A stretch of DNA of 64,000 nt from Alphaproteobacteria bacterium (GCA_025359785.1 JANYET010000066.1:1-64000), one strand, 5' to 3'; shown: positions 11,056-19,363, counted from the stretch's first letter. The notes: generated by a model not told the origin, from the sequence alone. Made by a program: numbers and translations.

Positions 11056-11691
11056 CTATCGCGGCTTGGCGGCCTTGTCCCCGGCCGTGGAGAGTTGGGC
11101 CTTGGAAAGCCGGGCCTTGGTGAGTTGGGGCCTGGCGGGCGGCGGCTTCGCCTTTGGGGCCGGCCTGGGCTGCAAGTGCTGCACCTGCTGCAACGGCGGC
11201 AGGGGCGCCTCGGCGTCCCAGGCCTGCATCAGGGCCAGCACCAGATGGCCGATGCTGTCGGCGGCGTATACGCGGCTGACCTCGCGCCCGTCGCAGACCA
11301 CGCGCGCGCCGGCCGCGGCTTCGAAATTGCGGTTGTCGATGGGCGTCCGGGCCGGATCGGGATTGTCCTTGTGCAGGACCAGGTCGCCGAACCGCGAATA
11401 GACCGAAAATCCGGTCCAGCGGATCGTCCACTGTGCGCAGTCGTATTCGTTCTGGGTGACCACATAGCCCGGCTGCTGCGGCCCGCCGGAGACCAGGTTC
11501 TTCTGCACGCTGACGCTGCGGGCGCGGCGGATATGGCCGTCGCCAAGCCGCTCGACAGCGTCGGGGTCCAGCAGGGTGATGGTGTCGGCGCTGGAGTGGA
11601 TCACGTCATAGCTGGCGGCCCGCGCCAGCGCGCCAGCGGCCAGCCCGCCAGCGGCGATCGCAATCCCCAGCCCTGTGCGAAAACGGTTCAT
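11056..11691 (-). CDS. secreted hypothetical protein with basic repeat tail
   Basis: Unrecognised 211-residue protein with a signal peptide (MNRFRTGLGIAIAAGGLAAG, cut near ARA-AS). The domain at 28-150 has two cysteines (NEYDCAQWTIRW and ARVVCDGREVS) and a pattern like the small Surface-adhesin E-type periplasmic proteins. After residue 165 the chain becomes Pro/Lys-rich, and three pentapeptide repeats (QLTKA, RLSKA, QLSTA) are encoded by 15-base DNA repeats. The gene is 31 bases upstream of rlmH and points the same way, so it may head that operon. No function is assigned. Confidence 0.75.
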   Translation of the reverse strand: MNRFRTGLGIAIAAGGLAAGALARAASYDVIHSSADTITLLDPDAVERLGDGHIRRARSVSVQKNLVSGGPQQPGYVVTQNEYDCAQWTIRWTGFSVYSRFGDLVLHKDNPDPARTPIDNRNFEAAAGARVVCDGREVSRVYAADSIGHLVLALMQAWDAEAPLPPLQQVQHLQPRPAPKAKPPPARPQLTKARLSKAQLSTAGDKAAKPR

Positions 11692-11843
11692 CCAAGGTCT
11701 TCCAGCCAGCCGTCGTCCTACCTCAGACCCGTCAACCTCCGGTTACTGGCGCGCGGAGCGCCCGCCGCGGCATTTGTCTGGACGCTTCGGGCGGCCTGTG
11801 TGCGAATATCGAGTCGGGGACACTGAAACTGGGAGAAGCAGCC

Positions 11844-12038
11844 TTGAAATTCGCCCGCTTGGCGCTTGTCGTCACCGTCGCGCTCGCCATGTCGGCCGGC
11901 GCGGCTTCCGCGCGTCCGCATCATCGGCACCACCCGGCGCATCGCCACCTGGCCGCCCACGGGCATCATGGGTCGGCGCGCCATCACGCGATGCGCCACC
12001 ACCGCGCCGCCATGCATCATCACCATCACCGGCAATGA
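11844..12038 (+). CDS. small secreted histidine-rich protein
   Basis: Small protein of 64 aa. The TTG start is supported by GGGAGA about eight bases upstream and opens a perfect signal peptide (MKFARLALVVTVALAMSAGA, cut after ASA). Of the 41 mature residues 18 are histidine, in runs such as RPHHRHHPAHRH and MHHHHHRQ, with Arg and Ala between and no cysteine. Such a chain should bind nickel, copper or zinc, or buffer protons in the periplasm; this is inferred from composition. It stands alone in an intergenic space between two minus-strand genes, so it must have its own promoter. Confidence 0.75.
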   Translation: MKFARLALVVTVALAMSAGAASARPHHRHHPAHRHLAAHGHHGSARHHAMRHHRAAMHHHHHRQ

Positions 12039-12050
12039 GCGATTCCGGCC

Positions 12051-12344
12051 CTAGGCCCTGTCCACGACCGGCAGTATGCGGACCCGGGTGCTCGTGGCCG
12101 ACAGGTCGCGGACGGCGCGCATGAAGGCGCCCGACCCCGGCTGCGCGAAATGCACGTCCAGAGCCGCGCGATCGGCCCATTCCTCGTAGAACACCAGCCG
12201 CAGCGGGTTCTCGCAGTCGACCTGCACGCTGTGGGTGAGGCAGCCGGGCTCGGCGCGCGAGCGACGCACGTGATCGAGCGCCGCCTCGCGCAGGGCTTCG
12301 AAGCTTTCGGGCCGCGCGGTGATGGATCCGGTGACGATCAGCAT
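12051..12344 (-). CDS. putative quinol monooxygenase (ABM domain)
   Basis: Small ferredoxin-fold protein (97 aa) of the antibiotic biosynthesis monooxygenase superfamily (YgiN type): MLIVTGSITARPESFEALRE, then EPGCLTHSVQVDCENPLRLVF, then YEEWADRAALDVHFAQPG. These are dimeric cofactor-free oxygenases or quinol-oxidising proteins, and many members have no proven substrate. It starts two bases after the stop of the M28 peptidase gene and is probably translated from the same mRNA. Confidence 0.88.
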   Translation of the reverse strand: MLIVTGSITARPESFEALREAALDHVRRSRAEPGCLTHSVQVDCENPLRLVFYEEWADRAALDVHFAQPGSGAFMRAVRDLSATSTRVRILPVVDRA

Positions 12345-12346
12345 GA

Positions 12347-13729
12347 CTAACCCTTCGCCGGCGCCGAGGCTGGCGGGGCTTCCTCGTGCGTCCAGCTGCC
12401 CGGTGGGCCGGGGAAGACCACGGGCGCCTCCCAGCCGTCGGGACCGACGGCGCTGACGCCGAAGAACCAGTCATCGATATTGACGTCCTTCAACACCGTC
12501 TGGCCGCTGGGCCCCGCCGCGCGGCTGTAGCGCCACTGCGGATCGGTGGTGGACCGCCACCAGACCTTGTAGTGCGCGGCGTCGGCCGCGGGCTGCCACT
12601 TCACCGTGGTGTCGGCGGAGACCGCGCCGGCGATGTCTACGTGGGTCGCCGGCGCCGGCGCCATGGCCAGGGCGGCCAGCGAGATCACGTTCACGCGGGT
12701 GACATTGGCCAGGTAGGCGAAGTCGACGCCCTCGATCGTGTCGCCGTAGCGCAGGCCCTTTTCGACGCGGATGTCCTGGTGCTGGCGGGTGTAGTTCTCG
12801 TTGGCCTCGGTGACGCGCACCGAGGGGAAGCCCGCCTTCAGCATCTCCACCTGGTCACCGCCGCGCGCGAAGCGGTCGGTGCGGTAGACCATGGTCACCC
12901 TGAAATTGCCCAGGTAGCGCTCGGCCAGGCCCTCCATGAACCGCGCGAGCTGGCGCGACGGGCTGTCTACCTCGCCGCCGTTGTAGCGCCGCTTGTCGGC
13001 CTCGGCGGCCGTCTCGACGCTCTTGGTCCCCTCGGAGAAGACCCGCACACGGGTGGTCTCGCGGACGCCGTTGATCCCTTCCGAATTGCCGACGATGTCG
13101 TTGTTGAGGTCGGCCTCCACATGCCAGCCCTGCTTCGTCGCGTAGTTCGCCAGGACGTGGCCGCCCAGCAGGCCCTGTTCCTCGCCGGACAGCACCGCGA
13201 AGACCAGGGTGGCGCGAAACCTGTGCTTGGAGAGCACGCGCGCCGCTTCGATGACCGCGGCCGTGCCCGAGGCGTCGTCGTCGGCGCCGGGGGCGTCTGC
13301 GGTGAAGTTCTGGACGTCGTTCACCCGGCTGTCGATGTGGCCAGAGATGACGATTACCCGGTCCGGATCGGTGGTCCCGCGCTGAATCGCCAGGACGTCC
13401 ATCACCTCGGTAGGGATCGGCACGCGGCGGCCGGTGACGGTCTCCGACGGCGTCTCGATGCTCAGACAGCCGCCGCAGTCCCTGGACATGGCCCGGAACT
13501 CAGACGCCACCCAGCGCCGCGCGGCGCCGATGCCGCGGGTCTCGGACTTGGGGTCCGACAAGGTGTGGCGGGTGCCGAACGAGACCAGCTTGGCGATGGT
13601 CGCGCGCTCCGCCTCGGCCGAGACCTGGCCGGCAAGCTCATGCAGCAGGGCGTGCTCGGTGGGCGCGGGCTGGGCGTTTGCGGCGGTGGCGGCGAACAGG
13701 ATGACGGCGGCGGCGATCAAGGGACGCAA
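12347..13729 (-). CDS. secreted M28 family zinc aminopeptidase with C-terminal beta domain
   Basis: Exported metallopeptidase of 460 aa. The TTG at 13729 follows GGAG by nine bases and gives a clean signal peptide (MRPLIAAAVILFAATAANAQ); a longer TTG start at 13789 puts a charged leader before it. M28 ligands are visible: GHIDSR (His131), GADDDASGTA (Asp150-152), SGEEQGLLG (Glu183/184), NNDIVGN (Asp211) and RQHQD near residue 310. After about residue 350 a fibronectin-III-like stretch follows (VKWQPAADAAHYKVWWR, then FGVSAVGPDGWEAP), common in secreted M28 enzymes. A two-cysteine motif, DCGGC, sits near residue 86. It probably digests exogenous peptides. Confidence 0.9.
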   Translation of the reverse strand: MRPLIAAAVILFAATAANAQPAPTEHALLHELAGQVSAEAERATIAKLVSFGTRHTLSDPKSETRGIGAARRWVASEFRAMSRDCGGCLSIETPSETVTGRRVPIPTEVMDVLAIQRGTTDPDRVIVISGHIDSRVNDVQNFTADAPGADDDASGTAAVIEAARVLSKHRFRATLVFAVLSGEEQGLLGGHVLANYATKQGWHVEADLNNDIVGNSEGINGVRETTRVRVFSEGTKSVETAAEADKRRYNGGEVDSPSRQLARFMEGLAERYLGNFRVTMVYRTDRFARGGDQVEMLKAGFPSVRVTEANENYTRQHQDIRVEKGLRYGDTIEGVDFAYLANVTRVNVISLAALAMAPAPATHVDIAGAVSADTTVKWQPAADAAHYKVWWRSTTDPQWRYSRAAGPSGQTVLKDVNIDDWFFGVSAVGPDGWEAPVVFPGPPGSWTHEEAPPASAPAKG

Positions 13730-13797
13730 GAGTCTAAGCTCCGGGACGTGAGGCGCGCGGACCTTCGCCGCCCGCGGTCCCTGAGGCAAGTCCGAGC

Positions 13798-14622
13798 TCA
13801 GCGTGGCGAATAGTAGGGCCGGTAGTACTCCGGCGGCGGCGGCGGGCCGCCGTCGCCGTCCGCGTAGCGCCGCTGGGCGGCGAGCTGGCGCTGGCGTTCC
13901 TGATCCGCATAGGCTCGCTGCTGTTCGGCCTGCGCCATGGCGCGCTGCTGGGCGGCCTCGGCGACGAGTTCATCGGCCTGGGCGTCGGCCCGCCGGGTCT
14001 CGGCCGCCACGCGCTGGCGTTCGGCCTCGGCCGCAGCGGTCTGGGCCCGGGCGGTGGCCAGCTGCTCGTCGGCGACGGCCTTGGCGCGGGCTTCGGCCTG
14101 GGCGCGGACGCGCTGGGCGTCGAGCTCGGCCTCTCGGGCGCGATGCTGGCCGGCGACCTGCGCGCCGCAGGTCTTCAGGTCGGCGATCCCTTGCCCCGCG
14201 CCGGCCAGCGACGCGCTGACCGCCTCCTCCGCGAGCCAGGCCACCTGCAGGGTCTTGCCGTGGCGCATGGCCGCCAGGGTCTGGTCGGAGAGGTTCATGA
14301 GCGCCACGCCCTCTTCGCCGGTGCGCTGCACGAGGTTCGAGAACGGCCGGCCGTCGACCCGGATCGGCAGGAAGGCGCGGGCCGCGACGCCCGGCTTGGC
14401 GAAGCGTAACGCGACGTGCTCGCCGTCGGCGGTCAGGGCGACGGGCGCGACCGCCCCGGATCGCGAGACCATCTCCAGATCGGTGTGGCAGGCCGCGTCC
14501 TCGGGCGTGATCGCCCAGGACGCCGTCTCGAGGTTCGCAGCCGCAAAGGCCGCCGGCGCCGGTCCCGCGACCGCCGCCACGACAAGCAGGGCGACAGCCC
14601 CCGCTCCAAGATCACGCATCAT
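13798..14622 (-). CDS. secreted coiled-coil hypothetical protein
   Basis: Exported protein of 274 aa, unrecognised. The ATG pair at 14622/14619 follows GGAG and opens a signal peptide (MMRDLGAGAVALLVVAAVAG, cut near AFA-AA). Residues about 30-150 form a globular part with two cysteines (DAACHTDLEM and LKTCGAQVAG). Residues about 155-250 are a long Ala/Gln/Glu/Arg coiled coil (AEAERQRVAAETRRADAQAD and similar), and the tail is PPPPPEYYRPYYSPR. The design suggests a periplasmic structural or scaffolding protein. It is 68 bases upstream of the M28 gene on the same strand. Confidence 0.75.
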   Translation of the reverse strand: MMRDLGAGAVALLVVAAVAGPAPAAFAAANLETASWAITPEDAACHTDLEMVSRSGAVAPVALTADGEHVALRFAKPGVAARAFLPIRVDGRPFSNLVQRTGEEGVALMNLSDQTLAAMRHGKTLQVAWLAEEAVSASLAGAGQGIADLKTCGAQVAGQHRAREAELDAQRVRAQAEARAKAVADEQLATARAQTAAAEAERQRVAAETRRADAQADELVAEAAQQRAMAQAEQQRAYADQERQRQLAAQRRYADGDGGPPPPPEYYRPYYSPR

Positions 14623-14705
14623 GACCGCTCCACCGAGCCGTCCCTCGACACCAAGGTTACGCCGAGCGCGGCGCACCCGCCAGGGGCGGGTTTGTCGCGA
14701 TGATT

Positions 14706-15914
14706 TCAGGCGGCCTGCGCCTGCAGGGCGTAGCGGCGGCAGTGGTTCAGGTAGGCGGCCTCGTGGCTCTGGATCAGCTCGACGATCGCCGACCACAGCC
14801 AGAAGGGCGCGTCGAGGTTGGCGGATCGGTTGCGGGCCAGTTCCGCCAGCCAGCCGGCCTTGGTGGCGGCGTCCATCTGGCGCGCGTGCGCCCTGCCGAT
14901 CACCAGGGCCAGATAGTGCGCGGCGCGCACAGCCTCCGGTCGGCTCAGGTGCTCGATGTCGAGCTTCAGGTCCTGCGGCGTCAGTTCGCGGATGATCACC
15001 GAGCGGCGCAGCAGCTTGCCGGCCATCATCCGGCGGCCGAGGAAGGGCGACAGCGCCCGCGCGCCGGTCAGCACGCGCCTGGCGTTGTCGGCGGGCATCT
15101 TCGCGCCGGGCGCGCTGGGCGCCGCGGCCGGGACCGCCTCCTTGATGTCGATCAGCAGGGTCTCCTGGCGGCCATCATCTGCGGCCACGCCGACCAGCAG
15201 GGCGTAGCGCAGGCGGCCCAGCGAGCTGCAGCCCTTCATCCAGTAGGCGCCGTCCAGCACCGTGATCGGGGCGTCGTTCGGCCGGTGCTGCAGGCTGGTG
15301 ACCAGCTTGCGCAGGGTCTCGTCGCCGGCCAGGGCGTTTAGCGCCTGGCGCTCGGTCTCCGACAGCGGCCAGAAGGTCTTGCCGAGCGGGATGGTCGGCG
15401 TGGCGTCCTCGATCCGCTCGCGCGCCAGGTCCCTCCAGCGGCGGCGCAGCGCCTGTTTCAGCACCCGGCGGACCTCGCGCGGCGTGGTCTCCTCGTCAGG
15501 CGCCAGGGTCTCGCCGGCCAGACCGGCCTCGTAGCCCTCGACCATGTGCTCGATCATCAGCGCGGTGGTCACGCCGGGCAGGTTCGAGCCCCGCGCGGCG
15601 GTGGCCAGGGAAAGGCCCAGCCGGATCAGGTCGTGCGCCGGGTTGCCGATCACGGTCTGGTCGAGGTCGCGGATCTGCACCGCCACCTGGCCGCGCGGGC
15701 TGGCGATGGGCCCCAGGTTGCCGGTGTGACAGTCGCCACAAATCCAGATTGGTGGCCCCTGCGGGATCTTGCCGGCGCTGCTCTCCAGCCACTCGTAGAA
15801 TTTCAGCGTCGAGCCGCGCACATAGGCATGCGCCGAGCGGGTCATCTTCTGGCGCTGGGCGTCGCGCAGAATCGCGGCGCGCTCGTCGGGGGTCGGCAGG
15901 TGCGGCTTGGCCAT
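14706..15914 (-). CDS. DUF2252 family protein (kinase-like fold)
   Basis: Protein of 402 aa matching DUF2252: the conserved block ICGDCHTGNLGPI near residue 59 followed by QIRDLDQTVIGNPAHDLIRL resembles the catalytic loop and metal Asp of aminoglycoside phosphotransferase-like kinases. Later come YWMKGCSSLGRLRYALLV and VIRELTPQDLKLDIE. No biochemical function is established for the family. It is cytoplasmic, without a signal peptide or membrane segment. The next gene on the strand is 48 bases upstream. Confidence 0.88.
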   Translation of the reverse strand: MAKPHLPTPDERAAILRDAQRQKMTRSAHAYVRGSTLKFYEWLESSAGKIPQGPPIWICGDCHTGNLGPIASPRGQVAVQIRDLDQTVIGNPAHDLIRLGLSLATAARGSNLPGVTTALMIEHMVEGYEAGLAGETLAPDEETTPREVRRVLKQALRRRWRDLARERIEDATPTIPLGKTFWPLSETERQALNALAGDETLRKLVTSLQHRPNDAPITVLDGAYWMKGCSSLGRLRYALLVGVAADDGRQETLLIDIKEAVPAAAPSAPGAKMPADNARRVLTGARALSPFLGRRMMAGKLLRRSVIIRELTPQDLKLDIEHLSRPEAVRAAHYLALVIGRAHARQMDAATKAGWLAELARNRSANLDAPFWLWSAIVELIQSHEAAYLNHCRRYALQAQAA

Positions 15915-15962
15915 GGCTCCAGAAGAAGCCGAACCACCCCGGAAGGTTCCCGAGCGGTGGGT

Positions 15963-17084
15963 TTAGGCCGCGTAGCTCAGCGGATGTGGTTCGGCGCCGA
16001 GGCCGGACTCGAAGTCCTGCAGCAGTTCCAGGATCTCGCCCATCGGGGCCATCAGCGGCTTGCCCTGCGGGAAGCGGTAGCGCCAGAAGGTCGCCACGTG
16101 GCTGAGCACGCCCGCGCCTTCGCCCAGCGCCATGAACATCTCGGGCGAGGCCAGCAGGAAGTCGCGGAAGGCCGCCGCGTTGCCTTGCGTCAGCTGCAGG
16201 AACACCGCGTCATAGGTCTTCAGATAGCCCATGACCGCCTTGACCTGGCCCTCCATGGCCCCGCGCAGGCGCAGCTTCATCTCGTCGATCAACACCATCA
16301 GGTCGCGGTCGCGCGGCCCGATGACGCGCAGCTTCATGACCTCGATCAGCACTTCCTTGAGCTTCGGCCAGAGGCTGTTCAGCACCCACTTGTAGTAGAG
16401 GAAGCCCTTCCACGCGAAGATGCCCTCGCGATAGCTCTCGCCCTCCAGCTGCAGGGTCAGCCGCAGGGGTTCCAGACGCTCGTCGGTCTTGGACGACAGC
16501 AGGGCTTCGACCAGTCGGCTGGTCGCTCCGCCGGAGCCCGCGCCGCCATAGGCCAGCTCGATCAGGCGGGCGATTTCGCCGCCGACAAAGCGCTGCATCT
16601 TGTCGACGTCGCCAGGCGAGATGTCGAAATGCGTCGGGCTGACCTCATAGCCGCGCCGCTTCATGTGTTCGCGCAGCAGGAAGGGGTCGAGCGAGGGCAG
16701 CTCGTTGATGGCTTCCAGGATCTCGACGTCGCGGATCATGTCGTCGGCGCCGCCGCGCAGCTCCTGGAGGACCGGCAGCCAGCCCTTTTCGCCCACGAAC
16801 ACGGTGCGTCCGCCCAGCGACAGATCGGATTTGTCGAAGGGGACGATGATCTTGGTGGCGGTGCGCTGCAGGCCGTCGAACAGCTCGATTTCGTCCTGCC
16901 GCAGGCGATGCTTCAGCACCACCGAGCCGTTCAGGGTGGCGCTTTTGAACAGCGGCTGGGCGGAATGTTCCGGATTGCCGGCGTTGTTCACGGCCAGCAC
17001 GGCGAGGTTCAGGACCCGGCTGGTGGAGGCCGTCTTCTCCAGCCCGCGCAGGCTACGGTAGATACGTTCGTTCGAGCCCGCCAC
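15963..17084 (-). CDS. hypothetical protein, 373 aa
   Basis: Unrecognised cytoplasmic protein. The GTG at 17084 follows GGAAGG by six bases; a TTG six codons earlier has a poorer context. The sequence has N-terminal beta-rich parts (NLAVLAVNNAGNPEHSAQPL, VVLKHRLRQDEIELFDGLQR) and a mostly helical remainder rich in Leu, Glu and Lys (KWVLNSLWPKLKEVLIEVMK, then LIDEMKLRLRGAMEGQVKAV). It has no signal peptide, transmembrane segment or cysteine. It looks like a conserved structural or scaffold protein rather than an enzyme. It is 81 bases downstream of the 117-residue gene at 17166. Confidence 0.7.
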   Translation of the reverse strand: MAGSNERIYRSLRGLEKTASTSRVLNLAVLAVNNAGNPEHSAQPLFKSATLNGSVVLKHRLRQDEIELFDGLQRTATKIIVPFDKSDLSLGGRTVFVGEKGWLPVLQELRGGADDMIRDVEILEAINELPSLDPFLLREHMKRRGYEVSPTHFDISPGDVDKMQRFVGGEIARLIELAYGGAGSGGATSRLVEALLSSKTDERLEPLRLTLQLEGESYREGIFAWKGFLYYKWVLNSLWPKLKEVLIEVMKLRVIGPRDRDLMVLIDEMKLRLRGAMEGQVKAVMGYLKTYDAVFLQLTQGNAAAFRDFLLASPEMFMALGEGAGVLSHVATFWRYRFPQGKPLMAPMGEILELLQDFESGLGAEPHPLSYAA

Positions 17085-17165
17085 AGGGGACCTTCCGGTC
17101 AAGCTTACGAGCCGCTTCTGCGGCCCCTACCGACCCATGCATCTCATGCAAATCCCAAGGGACCG

Positions 17166-17519
17166 TTAAGCTTGGCCCTGTCCGGGCAATTCGGACCCGT
17201 CGGGCGGGCCCACCACATGGGTGCTGATCTCGCCGGCCGCGACTTCGCCGCGCAGGAACACCCAGGTCAGGTCGCGGGCGGGCGCGTGGCGGATTTCCAC
17301 CTCGCCGAACCACGCGCGGTCGACACTGGGGTCGGGATCCAGCCGGATCGCCGCCTCGCCGCCCTCGATCACCAGCTGGGTCAGGTCGGCGCGCGAGCTC
17401 TCGATCCACAGGACCTCAAAGCCCTTGCCGGCCAGTTCGGCGAGCTTTTCCGTCAGCCCGTCGGTGAGCCGCCAACCAGCCGGCGCCTCGGCCGCGGCGG
17501 AGTTCAAGTGAGTCGCCAT
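17166..17519 (-). CDS. hypothetical protein, 117 aa
   Basis: Small soluble protein of 117 aa that I do not recognise. It has a short Ala-rich N-terminus and an alternating alpha/beta pattern (LTEKLAELAGKGFEVLWIES, LTQLVIEGGEAAIRLDPDPS, DLTWVFLRGEVAAGE). There are no cysteines or membrane segments. It precedes the 373-residue hypothetical on the same strand, and the two may form a unit. Confidence 0.6.
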   Translation of the reverse strand: MATHLNSAAAEAPAGWRLTDGLTEKLAELAGKGFEVLWIESSRADLTQLVIEGGEAAIRLDPDPSVDRAWFGEVEIRHAPARDLTWVFLRGEVAAGEISTHVVGPPDGSELPGQGQA

Positions 17520-17562
17520 GCTCGCTAGGGTAGCGCTTTCGGCGCGGACGCCAAATAGCGCG

Positions 17563-18132
17563 TTACCCGGAATGAGTCGTCCCGCCGAAATCGACAGCCT
17601 CTGTCGCCACGGTCCCGGCGGTGCGGCCGGGCGCCTGCTGATAGGTCCAGTAGAGGTTGGTGTGGGCGATCACCGCCTCCGGCGCCGGGGCGCCCCATTG
17701 GGTCTTGTCGCCGGTCGTGTGGGCGTCGCTGACCAGGATGGCGTCATAGCCGCGCACCAGCGCCCCGTGCAGGGTCGAGCGGATGCAGGCGTCGCTCTCC
17801 GCCCCGGTGATCACCAGCCGCCCGACGCCGCGCTCGGCCAACACAGCCTCCAGCGTCGTCTCCTCGAAGGCGTCTCCATAGGCCTTGGCGATCAGCGGTT
17901 CGTCCGGCGCGGGCGCAAGCTCCGGCGCGAACTGCCAGGCCGCGCTGGCGGGCGCGAGGTCTTCGCTCTGATGCTGCACCCAGATCACCGCCACGCCCGC
18001 CGCGCGGGCCTGGTCCGCCAGCCGGTTGATATTGGCCACCACGGCGTCGCGGAACGGCGCGCCCGCGACCACGCCCACCTGGACATCGACGATCAGCAGG
18101 GCGGTGGCGGGGCGATCGGGCAGGGTAGTCAT
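17563..18132 (-). CDS. isochorismatase-fold cysteine hydrolase
   Basis: Cytoplasmic cysteine hydrolase of the isochorismatase superfamily (189 aa). The catalytic triad is intact: Asp16 in LLIVDVQVG, Lys83 in IAKAYGDAF and Cys116 in AESDACIRST. The HQSEDLAPASAAWQF region shapes the pocket. Family members hydrolyse nicotinamide, N-carbamoyl compounds or isochorismate, and the specific substrate cannot be told from the sequence. It is a single gene, with unrelated neighbours on both sides. Confidence 0.9.
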   Translation of the reverse strand: MTTLPDRPATALLIVDVQVGVVAGAPFRDAVVANINRLADQARAAGVAVIWVQHQSEDLAPASAAWQFAPELAPAPDEPLIAKAYGDAFEETTLEAVLAERGVGRLVITGAESDACIRSTLHGALVRGYDAILVSDAHTTGDKTQWGAPAPEAVIAHTNLYWTYQQAPGRTAGTVATEAVDFGGTTHSG

Positions 18133-18205
18133 GGGCGGATTTTAGCGGGGGAGAGCGCGCCTGTCAGCGGATCAGCTCAGCGGCGTCATCTCTCTCGCTC
18201 GTCAG

Positions 18206-18389
18206 CGCCCGGCTTGTCCGGGCGACCCATGATCACGGCGGTGATGCGCGAAACGCCGCGGCGCCGCTCGATCTCATCCCGGCGCCACGGAGATCATGGG
18301 TGGCCCGACATCGTCGCCCGCACGCTTCCACGCCCCCTTGCGTTTATGGATTCCAGATAAACGCTGACGCGCTTTCCGGGATGACATCA
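18206..18389. repeat. dispersed palindromic repeat region
   Basis: This 278-base gap between two minus-strand genes has no gene. It holds a local hairpin GCCCGG-cttgt-CCGGGC (18207-18223) and a larger inverted repeat whose arms are 18220-18234 and 18292-18306, paired over 15 bases with one mismatch. At 18349-18389 lies another palindrome-like stretch (GATAAACGC / GCGCTTTCC / GGGATGAC) of the kind dispersed in Caulobacterales intergenic DNA. The structure is REP-like, and its dispersal cannot be tested in this window. Confidence 0.6.
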
Positions 18390-18410
18390 GCGCTGGGCTT
18401 TGCAGATGGG

Positions 18411-18824
18411 TTAGACGGTCGCGGTTGCGTCCGGCGGCACGTAGAATTGCTTCACTGCCGGTCCATACTTGTTCGGACCCTGCTGGCTATCCTCGATAAG
18501 CAGCCAATAGAGAGGCAGGAGGTTGATCAGCGGGATGAGCAGCAGGACCCATATCCAGCCCGATTTTCCGGTGTCATGTGCTCGCCGGAACGTCATCGCC
18601 GTATGATCGATGAACGAACACACGATCGCCACGAGAGACAGCAGCGCCAGTACGATCACTCCGGCGGTTGCGCCACCCGATCCACTCAGGCCTGCAGTCG
18701 CACCACTCGCTGCAAACCCAATAAAAAGAACGACGAAAATACCAATCCAGGCGAAGTAGTTGGCCCAGGCGTGCGAGCGCGGCGCGCGCCCATCAAACGA
18801 AAAATTGAAAAACCACCTGCCCAT
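18411..18824 (-). CDS. DUF805 family inner-membrane protein
   Basis: Membrane protein of 137 aa. The N-terminus WFFNFSFDGRAPRSHAW is the DUF805 'F-x-G-R-A-x-R' start, and the conserved cytoplasmic RRAHDTGKSGWIW and GPNKYGP follow. Four hydrophobic segments are visible at about 20-44, 50-73, 88-107 and nearby. The family is widespread and has no known function. It is monocistronic and followed by the palindromic repeat region. The upstream DNA is a long gene-poor stretch. Confidence 0.9.
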   Translation of the reverse strand: MGRWFFNFSFDGRAPRSHAWANYFAWIGIFVVLFIGFAASGATAGLSGSGGATAGVIVLALLSLVAIVCSFIDHTAMTFRRAHDTGKSGWIWVLLLIPLINLLPLYWLLIEDSQQGPNKYGPAVKQFYVPPDATATV

Positions 18825-19301
18825 CGTTCCCCCCGGATTTGAGTGACCGACGATAGGTTGAGCGCTTTATATTCCTATGGTCAAGGTTGTGGTGGTCGAT
18901 GGCTCGGCCCTGTTCGAAGGGCTGACCGCCTCTAAACTCCATGGTCGCCATAGGGTTTAAGCGAAGGTGTGGGCGGCTTGCGCCCCTAACTTCACCCACG
19001 CGCCTCTATCGCGATCAATTGGCCCACCCTGAATTCAGTGGCCTACAAGAAGGATGAAGTCCGAGCACCCTGGGGCGCGCCTACGGGTTGGGAATTGAGG
19101 TCATTTGGACCTGTCGAAGGGATCAGATCGCGCACGTCCATTTCCATACAAGGCAGTTTGCTCACGTGCTTTGGGATGCCCCTGAGGAGTTGGAGCAGGG
19201 ACTCTATAACCGCATAGTGCATGTCGTAGGCTTTGGCTCAGAAGCGGCCCGGACCTCGGCAAGCTAGGCCAAAGATGCGCGGGATATCCCCCACCCTTTC
19301 G
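18825..19301. other. gene-poor intergenic stretch, nothing recognised
   Basis: About 480 bases lie between the DUF805 gene and the rplU promoter. Base composition is less GC-rich than the neighbours. Short open frames exist on the minus strand, but their products (many Pro, Ser and Arg, no ribosome-binding site) look like chance. I see no tRNA-like cloverleaf, no transposase remnant and no strong hairpin. It may hold the DUF805 promoter and a decayed gene. Confidence 0.5.
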
Positions 19302-19329
19302 TTGACACCGCGCTCCCCATCCGTATAAG
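19302..19329 (+). promoter_or_regulatory. sigma-70-type promoter of rplU-rpmA
   Basis: TTGACA (19302-19307) is a perfect -35 box and TATAAG (19324-19329) a near-consensus -10 box, with a 16-base spacer. It lies about 80 bases before the rplU start, as expected for a strong ribosomal protein operon promoter. This is the clearest promoter in the window. Confidence 0.8.
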
Positions 19330-19341
19330 TCCCGCCCTCTC

Positions 19342-19363
19342 GCCCGCGGGCCATCTCGCGGGC
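19342..19363 (+). promoter_or_regulatory. 5' UTR hairpin before rplU
   Basis: Perfect 7-base-pair stem GCCCGCG (19342-19348) / CGCGGGC (19357-19363) with an eight-base loop, inside the transcribed leader just after the expected start site. It could be an L21 autoregulatory leader or a stability hairpin. No family match can be claimed. Confidence 0.45.

Noticed and set aside
12386-13813. Plus-strand frame of about 475 codons over the M28 peptidase
   Set aside because: Antisense shadow of a gene with intact zinc ligands; no start signal.
15546-17528. Plus-strand frame of 660 codons over DUF2252 and the 373-aa gene
   Set aside because: Spans several real minus-strand genes and gaps; composition is that of an antisense reading.
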